Shown one piece after another: positions 47,231 through 59,300 of a stretch of 64,000 nt of DNA (position 1 is the first letter of the stretch; each line of letters begins with the position of its first letter). The position numbers and the translations under genes are program-made. The stretch lies in contig NC_080568.1 of assembly GCF_030253575.1 (NCBI RefSeq), positions 30,779,001 to 30,843,000 on the forward strand, read 5' to 3'. The DNA is from Rhododendron vialii. Its lineage: Eukaryota; Streptophyta; Magnoliopsida; Ericales; Ericaceae. The notes beneath the pieces were generated by a model that saw only the letters and a program-made list of their open reading frames with translations, was not told where the DNA came from and ran no database searches.

Positions 47231-47383
47231 TAGGCCTGTCAATGGGCCGATCCGGATCCGACAGATATGAATCTGATACGACCCAAATCCAATTCGAATC
47301 CGATGAGACTAGAATCCGACAGTGGTAATCCAAATCCGAAAATCCGAATCCGATCCGAAAACTTTTGTACTTCAAAAATTTTA

Positions 47384-47427
<44 letters not shown>

Positions 47428-47647
47428 TTCCAAAAAAAAGTTCAAAAAAATAAAAATAAAAATACAACTTCTTAAACATTTTTTTTTCAAAATAAAAATT
47501 TTACTTTTAAAAAAAAAGAAGAAGTTTGGATTCGTTTTATAACAGATTTAATCCGATCCGTATTTGGATTACCGGATTTAGATTATCGGATCGACGTTAT
47601 TGGATTTGGATCGAATCTAGATCGGATCCGGTCCATTGATAAGCCTA
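47231..47647. mobile_element. hAT-type MITE, TAGGCCTGTCAAT family
   Basis: Ends TAGGCCTGTCAATGGGCC / GGTCCATTGATAAGCCTA are inverted, with flanks GATTGGAT (47223-47230) and GATTGTAT (47648-47655), an 8-bp duplication with one mismatch. The interior has GATCCGATCC-type words and a TA microsatellite (47384-47423). A second copy lies at 53657-54125. Confidence 0.75.
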
Positions 47648-47941
47648 GATTGTATCATATGTCTGGGACCGGTAGTTTGCCCCACACGACGTTGTACACA
47701 GTACACCTACAAGTCTTGGTCGGTAGACTTGGTACCCTTAGCCATAGTACGACACGACTTGTAACACGCCCATAAGCGTGAGTCAAATTTTTTGATAACT
47801 CAAGTGTCCGAGTCAGGTTACGCGCACTCTTAATCGTGGGCCTAGTTGAGAGAGTATTGTAGAACGACAAGGGATGGCACAATAAAACTCGATTAACGAA
47901 TAGGTTCGGAATATTCCGCGGAATGAATGTTCAAACCAAAA

Positions 47942-49794
47942 CGTCACACCCCACCCCGGGCCAGCACTCAAATGAGCCAAAACCGACGTGAGGGTGCAAC
48001 ATCAACCACCAACCCATTCCTATAACTTAAGTTCTAGCAATTAAGTTAACCAACGGCCATTTTATTGATAACGCAACATATATCGTTCTTGCAAACACAG
48101 TGGAAGTCTCAAGAAAGCAATAAACTATATAACAAACTAAATATCAACATAGGCTGCAATTACATCTCTATCTACAATATTTCACCAAAATCAGTCCAGC
48201 CTTCCCGACATGCTACCCTAAGCGAGGGTACAACCATACGATGATCAGCAGTGGATATCTACAACGCCTGTAAAACTGGATTTCAAAATGGAATCCGGGA
48301 GTGTTTATGAGACATAGATGTAATTCCATATTAAAGGTACAACTAAAAGATAATCTCAACTTGTAACAGTTTATCGAGAAACCAAAAGCAATTGAAAACA
48401 ACATCGGGTACACGGCCAATAATTTAAGGCATAAAGCCAATCACTGGGCACACAGCCAATAACTTAAGGCATAAAAGTCTTTTGGCATAAAGCCAATCAC
48501 CGGGCACTAAGCCAACATTCAAGTTCAATTCAATATAGAACAACATCTATGAATCAAACACTCACCTTGTACTCCAAAAGAAAGTACTACTATGGTTTCG
48601 GTGCTCCTTGATTCACCGACTCGTCACCTATCCATAAGCCAAATGTTTTAATATAGAAATACTTGAAAGGCTTTAACAAATGCATTAATAATGTCTTGCA
48701 CCAACTCAACTAGATAACAAATGTCAAAACAATCCTATTTATGCTTAGAATACCCTAACTTCAAATAAAATCATAACATGAATCCAAACATGTGCTGATT
48801 CCGCATAGAAACATCTCAAAACAGTTCCAATTTCGACAAATCACTATGCGTCGAGTCTTTTATCATTATCGAACGATTTTGGTGTCAAAAGCTTCGCAAG
48901 AGGATGTACTTCAAGAGTTATGAAGGAATCAAGACCAAATTCAAACTATAAGGATGGGAAAATTGACAAACATAACAGATTCACAAATTTGTTTCAAAAC
49001 AGATTCTCAAGATCAAACCAACATTCAAAAATTCACAATAAATTGAGTTCTTAACATTTTCAAGTGATTCTAAAGCCAAAACATCACCAACTTAACAATA
49101 CTTAAGACTCATAAGATCTCATGTCCACCCAGCATGCTTAATCTTGAGGAATTTCATGAAGAACACAAGCCAAAAGCTGTCCAGAATTTCAGAAGTATCA
49201 AAACCTGAACTTTAATTCAAAAACTGTTATAATCTAGAAAGCACCACAACACAACCCATACATATTCAGAAAGATATACAAGTCTAGTTTCAGAATCAAG
49301 AAACGGTGCATAAAACCGATACCTGAGCTAGAAATTATGCCCGTTTTTCCAACACATGTCTGTGCTGCCAGCACAGACGCGAACCAGACACCAGTTCAAT
49401 TCATGATTTTTATCTTTTTCCACTTTTCTCAGAACATTCTGAAATTTTTACAGCATAAACTACACTCACAGGGGCATCTACAGTAAAATTATCAGAAAAT
49501 AACATGATCGGAACGTTGATGAGAGAAATTCGTCAAAACAGGACAAATTATTAATTTGGTTCAAACACAGTTTTGCATAACCATAAGATGCACGAATTTT
49601 TTGGAATAAAACTCAACTACAACTTCAAAAACCCTCACCCATGGATTCAATTCAGCGCATATTAGATGCAAAACAAGAAACCTAGCATGAGAAATAGGAA
49701 ATTCAACACTTAAAGAGATGTAAATTACCAAATTAAGCTTGAATACAACATAACCCTAATTCCTCCTCCTTCTTCTTCCTCTTTCTCTCCTCAC

Positions 49795-49827
<33 letters not shown>

Positions 49828-50019
49828 ACGTAGGAGACAACTCCTTCCCTGATGGGTTTTCTTTTCTTTTCTTTTTCTTTTGTTTTAAAAGAAACACACA
49901 CGCACACAACACCTCAGCACACACACGGCGCATATGCACAATTCTAAAAAAAATTGCACTTTAGTCTTTTAAGTTATTAAATGTAGCATAAAAGCACCTC
50001 ATATAATAAGAGTGTTACA
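47942..50019 (+). mobile_element. Probable solo LTR
   Basis: Begins (C)GTCACACCCCACCCCGGGC, close to the TGTCACACCCC start of long plant gypsy LTRs, with TG apparently mutated to CG, and ends GTGTTACA. The flanks are CCAAAA on both sides (47936-47941 and 50020-50025). The interior has no coding region but the CGGGCAC(A/T)(C/A)AGCCAAT motifs repeated at 48400-48520. About 2.1 kb. It ends some 320 bases upstream of the NO VEIN-like start codon. A CT microsatellite lies at 49795-49827. Confidence 0.6.
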
Positions 50020-50252
50020 CCAAAATGTGTGCAATTTTGCTTCGTAAACAGTACTGAGAGCAAAACCTCTCGTAAACGTGGGAAAATCAAACGAAACATT
50101 AGTGGAGATTCCCAAATGAACCGACGAATTCATCGAACACATTCGAAGCTAGCAGCTGTGTCTTTTCCCCTTCATCTGCCTTCTTCTTATGTCTCTTCTC
50201 ATTCTACTGTCTCTTTACTTCCTTCCCCCTACCAACCTCAATTCCCTCCTCC

Positions 50253-50260
50253 ATATATAA
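50253..50260 (+). promoter_or_regulatory. TATA box of the NO VEIN-like gene
   Basis: CCATATATAAACACC lies about 85 bases before the start codon. A CT run at 50285-50307 follows in the leader. The box is about 235 bases past the probable solo LTR. Confidence 0.55.
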
Positions 50261-50341
50261 ACACCTCATTCCAATGATCATTTACTCTCTCTCTCTCTCT
50301 CTCTCTCCATTTGAGTAATCTATTGATTGTTTTGAGTGAAA

Positions 50342-53300
50342 ATGGCGACGCCGAGAGAGTACATAGAAGAGATCAGGAAGAAGAAGTTCAAGATCGGAGA
50401 AGAACCGGATCCGAAGAACGAAGACTTGCATCATGCCGTCAACTACCTCTCTGCTGAACTCTATACCAAAGATGTCCATTTTCTCATGGAGCTCATCCAA
50501 GTAATACATACATGAATATTTATATCTACAATAACGTGTGGTCGGCATTCTTTGGTTGAACTCATCATCAATCAAATATATATCGTATATCGTTTATTTA
50601 TTTATTTTTTACATATTCTTCACCTCTATCTAACATCTTCTACCAAGGATCGCTTCACCCGTCATGTACATACCAAGCAAGAATATTAATTAGCGAACCG
50701 AATTATACGATATGTACATGTATTTTTTTGTGTTTGTCAGGTAAGATTTATTTAAACATAATGCGTTTAAAGACACCTATCGATTTTATCTCCGATTGTA
50801 TCGAATTGTAAGATCGTATCACGTATTGTAGGACTTTGACAAATTAACTTTTCGTAAGAATTTAAGTACATGTCATGTAATGTAATGTACGTACCTGTTT
50901 CTATTTTTGTGACAGAATGCAGAGGACAATGAGTACCTGGAAGGAGTAAAACCATCACTGGAGTTTGTGATAACGTCGCGGGACATAACGGCCACCAGAG
51001 TTTCCGTGACGTTGCTGCTACTCAACAACGAGAAGGGGATTTCTTTTTCTTTTTTTTTTATCGGCAAAAAATGAAAATTTTATTAAAAATGGGGAGAGGG
51101 AAGAGGGGATCCAACAAAAAGTTGAAATACATCGCTAACGGGTAAAGACCCAAACACCGAAGGGTCTACAAGGGATTACAACATAGAAACAATAAAGCCC
51201 AACCCAACACCCAAGTAAAACAATACAGCCCAAACACCCAAATTCCGGCCCAACCCTGGACCGGCCCACCCAAGCCAACCCCCATAACCCTAACCACAAC
51301 GGCAGCCACCACCGTACAAGACACCGGAGGCCCCAACCTCGCCGTTAAGCTGATCCGGCCGCTCCCAGATGTAGCAATCGGCAGCTGGAATCCGGCCTAC
51401 GAGAGAGACCACTGAGGCAGCCACGGCAAGGGTACCAAGACCAACCACCAAAAAAACCCCAAGCTTCATGATCAAACAAGCAGAACGAGAAGGGGATTTC
51501 TGCGAGGAACATAGAGTCCATTTGCTGTGTTGGGCGCTCCACCAAGAAAGGCAACCGTAAAAGTGGTTATATTGGCGAGAAAGGTTTCCTTCAAACTAAC
51601 TTCTTAAGTTTTCGTTAACCTCTCTTTTTTATTTTTTATTTTTTATACATTGTATCATGAGCGGGGGCTAGTGAGGGTGTTAGGAGTTAGTATTACCACA
51701 AGAGGTTGATCTCCATCCATAGGAATCGAACCCGCGACCTCTCACCTCCAAAGGGAGCTACACAAGTTGGTCAGCTTTTGTTAACCAATCATTCTACCTC
51801 TACACCTACTTACACATCCAATTACACATTCCCACTCACAATAGCGGAGGAGCCCACATATACTACACACCCAATGTGCCTATTGTGAATAGGGATGTGT
51901 AAGTGGGTATGAAATTAAAATTTTTGTTTGTCAACTTTACTCCACTTGAAATCATGTATTAGTATATGCATGGTACGTACGTATTCGAAAATATTACTAC
52001 CCGTAACTAAACATTTTTAAAAATATTCAAAATAAAGTAAAAAATTCAAAAGCAATTGATAATGCCAAAACTAATATTGTTTCTGCCAAAATAACAGTGA
52101 TGATTCCTCGTTGACTTACTTATTTGCCCCTGCTATGACTTTTCAACCTCATCTTTGCAAATGTTCTCTCTCTCTCAGACTCAGACACACCGAAACACAC
52201 CCACTCACACGCGCTCTCTCTCTCTCCCTCTTCTCCAAAACCCACTTTTTGGCATTTCCCCCAAATTTCACCACATTTCCTCCCCCAAAACAGAAGCCAA
52301 AGCAACAAAATGACGGGATTAAATCCTCCGCCCTTAGTGATTTTGGTTTCTGATAATAGCAGAAGAAAAAGATAGCAACAATTTAATTCTTTCTTCTTTA
52401 CGATTCCATTTTGCAGTCAGAGGAGGGAAAAAATAATAGGCCGAGGTAACTAAGCATGATCATCTAACATCAAATGATTTAGATCCCAAAATACAATTGA
52501 ATGTGATTCCATGGTAATTGGTACCCAATTTTCTTCATGGAACTGATATCATATACGTTCATATTTTACCAAGTGGAGTGCCTATGCGAATAAAGAATAT
52601 GAACTAGAGCCTTCATGAGAGAGAGAGAGAGAGAGAGAGATAACGGGTGGTGGTCGATCGGGAGGAGCTTGTCACCATGTGTTGAAGTGGGGGCTAATTT
52701 GAGAGAGGAAACCGGAGAAACTTTTGGGATCCTTTGGGGGAGAGCTCAAAAATGGTTTTTGGAGAGAGAGAGTGTCGGAGGGAGAGAGAAACTGAATATT
52801 TGCAAAGATGAGGTTGAAAAATTAAGGATGTAGCTGGGGCAAATAAGTAGTAATTCAGTGAGAAGCCACCACTAATATTTTGGCAGGAACATTTTTGGTT
52901 TTAGCAGGAACAATATTAGTTTTGACATTATCAACTGCCAAGTTCAAAAGTTGGCTTCTGGAGCTTTTCATCTTGGGTATTTCTAAACATATTTGAGTAA
53001 AAATAAAAAAAAAAAAATTGGTTTTTTCAATTTCTCTAATCGAGATGAATTAACAATATATAAAAATTCGGTGTGAAACTAACAAAATGAGTATTTTTTT
53101 AAATAAAGACAACACCTTTTAGCCCGAAAAATTTAGCAGAACAGGGCCAAAAGACCACTACTGTAAGGCCCTGTTCAGCTAAATAAGCAAAGTTGTTTAT
53201 TTTTTTCGTATTTGTTAGTTTGTCGTCATTTTTTTGAATAAATATTGCATTGTCATGACGAGAGGAATTTAAAAAATAAAAAATTATGATCGAAATCTAA

Positions 53301-56300
53301 TTTTTTGAATAAAGATAAAAAAAAATTAGCTTATTGGCTTATTTTTGTCTTTATTCAAAAATAATTAAGTTTGGATCGTAATTTTTTACTTTTTAAATTC
53401 CTTTTGTCAATGACGATGCAATAATCTTCAAAAATTTGATGAAAAACTAACAAATACGAAAAAAATTAGAATAAGAACAAAAAAATAAACTACTTGACTT
53501 ATTTAGCCAAACGGGGTTAAATACCATAACGAAACAAAAGCTTTCGCGCAGAAAAAATATTCGAACCTGATTTGAACTATCGCCTGTCGCCCGAGATAGA
53601 TAAAACACGATCTTGTGAAACGTTTGCCAACGGCTACCGCTCCCCAAATATGACAGTAGGCCTGTCAATAGGCCAGATCCGACAGATCCGAATCCCATAA
53701 AACCCAAATCCGATCCGGATCTGATAAGACTCGAATCCGATAGTGGTAATCCGAATCCGAAAACTTCGGATCTGATCCGAAAATCCGAAAACTTTTTTTA
53801 CTTCAAAAATTTTGGCAAAAAAAAAAAAAACGGAGTATATATTTTCAAAAAAAAATATTTTCTGAAAAAAATTTAAAAAAATTTAAAATAAAAAGTAAAA
53901 ACAAAAATACAACTTCTTAAACATTTTTTTTTTCAAAATTAAAAATTTACTGTTTTTTTAAAAAAAATTTAAAAAATTTAAAAACATAAAGTTCGGATTC
54001 GGATTGATAACGGATTTAATCCGATCCGATTCAAATCCGATCTGATCCGTATTTGAATTACCGGATTCGGATTATCGGATTGATATTATCGGATCCGGAT
54101 CGGATCCGGTCCATTGACAGACCTATATGACAGCAACAATTTTTCCGACGGTAATATCTTCATGATCAATGTCTTTTATCAAACTTGTTTCAGTTTAAAA
54201 TGATTAGTTCGACTCGTCCTTCTATGGTCTTCAATCTGCAACGGGACTGGTGCATACGTTTTTTCGTCCGCCAACTGTTCGATCATAGTATGCATCAGCT
54301 AAACACCCTTCATTACATATGCTGGAATAAAGAAGTATTGGGTGGCTACTTTGGGTCTAATTATTAGTCAGTGCTCCACATGCATAGCCACCTGGTGCTC
54401 CGGGACACTCTTAACATCACACATTCTCGTGAGGTCTACGGCTAAACGTATGGACCCGACATATGTGTGTGTCTTCGTAAATCGTTCATCTGGATCACTG
54501 ATTCTTGAACTAAAGGTAATGAGAAATGTGTTATGTATTCGTAAATTGTTCATGCTTGTCTGAGTTGTGCAAGTAAAAGAGTTTGAAAACTTTGGAGTTG
54601 TGTTTGTTAAAAAGTTTGAGATATGCTAGAGTTAGAGATCTTTCCTACACATTTTTCCTCCATTGGGTATGCAAAGAAGAAAGCTCTTCTCACTTTCTTT
54701 TAATTTTTCTTTCCTCCTTTTCTAAGCCTCCTTCGATCCTTCCTTAAAATCTAGTCATGTAGTTATGTTCCTTCTCTGTTTTCTTTCTGTTTCATCGCAC
54801 AACCAAACGGGCGAAATAATATCAGTCCTCCCAAAACTTATCTTTGCTTACTTCCACTTCCTTTTCCAAATAGAACGCTTCTCCAATCCGAACATGGTGA
54901 GTTCTCAATTTAATTCAGGATACAGAGCCCCTTTTTTTTAAGTGGTCTCCAGTGTGGAATAAATGAGGACTAAAGGATGAGTATGAATATTTGCGCTCTT
55001 ATTAATCAGTTATTTCTTTCTTACTTTTTCTTCTTAGTGACTGAACATGTTAAAAGTAAGTTTGACACCTACCTCCCCTTTCGACTTGTATACCTTTTTC
55101 ATGTCAAATGTGAGTGTTATATTCCTTTACTTCGTGAGTTCATTAGGACCAGATTTGAGTTCCATTGCCTGACTACTTGTGGAGGATTTCAGTATTGCTT
55201 TCTAAAACAAGTTTTTCTCTGTAATTTCAGGTATTGGATTCAAGAGTGTGTTTCTCATCACATCTCAGCCTTACGTGTTTAGTAATGGCTATCAAATAAG
55301 ATTTAATGAAGAACCTTGTCCACAGTGCAAAGTTGGATACATTGTCCCTGAATGGGTAGATCAAGACCCGATTCTTTCCAACATAAAGCAAGTATATGGT
55401 TCTGGCACTTCTCTTCCCACCACAATAATTGTGTTGCCTCTGAAGCCCGACAAGGTTATACCTGTGAAGCAGCAACTCTCCAGTGTTCATCCTGAACTTC
55501 TTTTATTTCTTTCGAAGATAAAGAGGCTTTCAATCAAGGAAGATAACAAGGATTCTAAGCTTAATTCTGTGACTGCAATATCAATTTCAAGCGAGACTAA
55601 TTTTGCTACAAGGAAGAACATCGATGCTGAGTCCTTTCTGCTCCATCTCTCTGCCAATGAAAAAGGTGACAACTTGGAAAAAGAATGCAGCTACCATATG
55701 TGGAGGCAGAGGTTTCCTGTTAAGCAGGAAAATATAGTGGAAAGAAGAATGGATGTGGAAGAGTTGGTGATCACTTTGGCTTTTCCAAATGGGCAGCGCC
55801 TCAACAGAGGCATGCAAACTCCTGGAATCTACGCGTTCCTCCCTACAGAGATGGTTACAAATTTTCCCTTTATAATTCAGGCAGATTTTCTTCTAGCGTC
55901 GTCAAGGGAAACCATCCTCTTGGATAACAAATGGAACCAAGGGATTCTTGACAATGTGCCCTCTGCTTTTATTTCTGCATTAATTTCGCTGGTGAAATCA
56001 GTAGAAGATGCTCCAGCATCTAGCCTACCTCGTATGTTTGAGTTCTTACCTATCAACAGCTCTCCTTATCCCCAGTTGAATGTTGTTCGGGAAAAAATCA
56101 AAGCAAAATTGTTGGATGAAACTATAATACCTTGTGAGTCATACACGGAGCATAAGCTTTTTCGTAAACCCGGTGAAGTATGGAGGCTAATGCCTGCTTT
56201 TTGGAGCATATTAGATAAGGCGAGGAAGGAGGAAGGGCTGAGCTTGCACAATGTTTCTTCCAATGGGCGATATGTGCTTAGTTCTTCATTCGATAGAAAG

Positions 56301-59300
56301 GACTATGACCACATATTAAATTTCTTGGGATTGAAACTTGTAGAGGACGAATGGTATGCAAACTGCCTCCGGTTAACTAATCTCATGTTGGGAGTGTCAG
56401 AGGAGGTGTATTTGGATATTCTGTTGTTTCTAGCTGAGAAATGGAGTTCTAATTTTCAGAGAACTAACATCAGAAACATACCACTTCTGAAGTATGTGAA
56501 TCTCAATGGGGATGTGTCTTTTTACACTGTAAATAATGTTTCCCAGAAGATTGTGGTTCTTCTATCCCGTGAACCTCATCAGATATCATGGCTGATTGAT
56601 TGGAACCAGGAATTTAGAATTGGCCGGCTTTTCTTACCTAAATCTACACAAGAAGCCATCCATCGATGTTCGAAGAGGCAGACACTATTGGAATGGCTCT
56701 CAAAAGAGCTGAAGGTTGATGCTGTTAATGTCTACCAATATACAGCTTTACTTGCTAAATCACTATTTATTGATCGGAAGCTTGTTATTACTTATGTTCA
56801 CTTCTTATATCACTCACTTACAAAGAACCATTTGTCTTGGATGGAGGTTAATCATTTATGTCGTAGTATGCCACTAGTGGACAACTATGGGCGGTTGATG
56901 GCACAAGGTAAAGGGGTTCTTGTTCCTGCTATTGGAAGCAAATGGTTCAGTCTGATTGGTTCGAATCCTTGGAGATACCAAGGTTTTGTTGAGCTAGGAG
57001 AAGACTATTTGCATTCGGGCACATTTGCTGGTGTATGTACTCCTGAGAAGCAGCTTATTTCTTTCCTTAAAAGTAATCTTGGAGCCTCTGACGTCCCTGA
57101 TTTATCTCCTCCAGATGTTGCTATTCCTACAATGTGTTCCCCGCTTACCAAGCAAAACACGTTCTTGCTTTTGGATTGGATTCGTAACAGGAAACGAAAG
57201 GGCGTTGAACTGCCCAGAAATTTCTTGTCATGCATTAAGAACGGAAGCTGGATGAAGATTTCTCTGAGCGGCAGTCCTGGCTATAGGCCTCCATCTCAGT
57301 CATTCCTACCAACCTCATCATGGGGCCAACTTCTGCAAAACGAATGTGTGCTTGTTGATATCCCAATAATCGATCGGAGTTTTTATGGGGATGAAATAGA
57401 TGGATACAAAGAAGAGTTGCGAGCAATAGGAGTGATGTTTGAATATGGAGAGGCTTGTCAATTTGTTGGGAAGCATCTCATGTCTCTGATGGCTTCCTCT
57501 ACTCTGACGAGAGGGAATGTGGTTTCGATACTGAAGTTTATTAAGTTTTTGAAGGATAAATTTCTTTCTGCTGAAGAATTTATCCGTAGTATCAGATTAG
57601 GAAAATGGTTGAAAACTTCACTTGGCTACAGGTCCCCTGTTGGATCTGTTTTGTATGATGATGAATGGAGAGTTGCATCACAGATCAGCGACATCCCATT
57701 TATTGATCGAGACTACTACGGTGAGGAAATCGTTGGTTTCAAAACTGAACTCCAGCTGCTGGGTGTTGTTATTAGCTTCGGTCAAAATTACCAGGTTGTG
57801 TCTGATCATCTAAAATCTCCAGCTCACATCAATGCTCAAACTGCTGAATCCGGACTTTTTGTACTGGAATGTTTACAGCTTCTGAAATCATCTGACAAGT
57901 TTGTTCAAGCGTTTAGAAACAACAAATTTTTGAAGACAAACATGGGTTACACGTATCCAGTTGGGTCATATCTGTTGAATCCTGCATGGGGTTTCCTTCT
58001 TCGTGTTTTCAATTGCTTCCCATCTATTGACGAAAACTTCTATGGGAACAGCATCGTCTTGTACAAGAATGGGTTGAAGCAATTGGGGGTCGTAGTGGAT
58101 TTTGAGGAGGCAACCATAGCATTTGTTCGCGTATTCAGGCAGCAATCGGCACTACCTTCCATTAATAAAGACAATGTTCTATCACTCCTGGCATGTTACA
58201 GAAAGCTACAGGGTACAACTTTTGAGTTCCCTGATGAGCTGAAGAGATGTATCTGTAAGGTTAAATGGGTACGAACTCGCCTAGGTGATTGCAGAGCTCC
58301 AAGGGATTGCATTCTGTTTGGCCCTGATTGGGAATCTCTCTCTGGTATCTCTTTGCTTCCCTTTATTGATGATACTGACAGTTACTATGGCAAGGGCATC
58401 GGCCGTGAATTTATAGAGGAGCTAAAGAGTATAGGAGTTGTTGTTGCTTTGAAGGATGGTTTCAGGTTTGTGGCTGCTGGCCTTTCTTTACCCCTTGATC
58501 CTAGTAGAATTACTCCTGCAAATGTGTATTCTTTACTAGAATGTGTCCGCAACTTTCAGCAACAGAAGCATGAGACTTTGCCTGATTCATTTTTGAAGAA
58601 AATTGGTAATGGATGGTTGAAAACCCACTCTGGCTATAGGACTCCTGAGAAGTGTCTGCTGTTCGATTCTGATTGTGGTTCATTCTTACAGCCAGATGAT
58701 GGACCATTCATTGATGAAGAATTCTATGGCTCCAAAATTACATTCTATGCTAAAGAGCTCAGTTCAATAGGCGTCACTGTTGAAGCTAGAAATGGATGTC
58801 ACCTGCTTGCTGATCACATAAAATTTCATTCCAAGTTCACTACTATCGTTCGAACCTATAGTTACTTGATGAACTTCAACTGGGTGCCTAACAGCGGAGA
58901 TACAAGAATGATTTGGATTCCAAATGGAAGTGATGATGGAGTGTGGGTAAAACCGGGAGAATGTGTTCTCTCAGATGAGGATAATCTCTTTTGTATGCAG
59001 TTGAAGGTGTTGGAGAAACACTATGAGAAAAATTTACTTAAGTTTTTCTCAAATGTTTTGGGAGTTAAAGCCCATCCTTCACTTGACGACTATTGTTTTC
59101 TTTGGAAGCAATGGGAGTGTTCTGGGAAGCCACTTTCGCCTGCGACTTGTCATGCCTTTTGGAAATTTGTAACAGATAACTGGAGTTCGAGGACAGAGAA
59201 GACTCTTGTTGATAATTTATTGAAACTGCCTGTATATTCTTCTTCAGGTGAAATTTTGTTGTATAAAAGGCAAGATGTTTTCATTGCTGATGACCTTCAG

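Noticed and set aside
47239-47542. Frames rich in isoleucine/tyrosine and lysine/phenylalanine
   Set aside because: They arise from the TA microsatellite and GATCCGA words of the hAT MITE.
48213-48440. 75-codon minus-strand frame as a gene
   Set aside because: It lies inside the probable solo LTR, which contains no conserved coding sequence.
51045-51483. Insert in the NO VEIN-like exon as an ordinary intron
   Set aside because: It lacks a GT donor at its left edge, starts with poly-T, and is bounded by an 18-bp direct repeat of exon sequence, which is the mark of retroposition.
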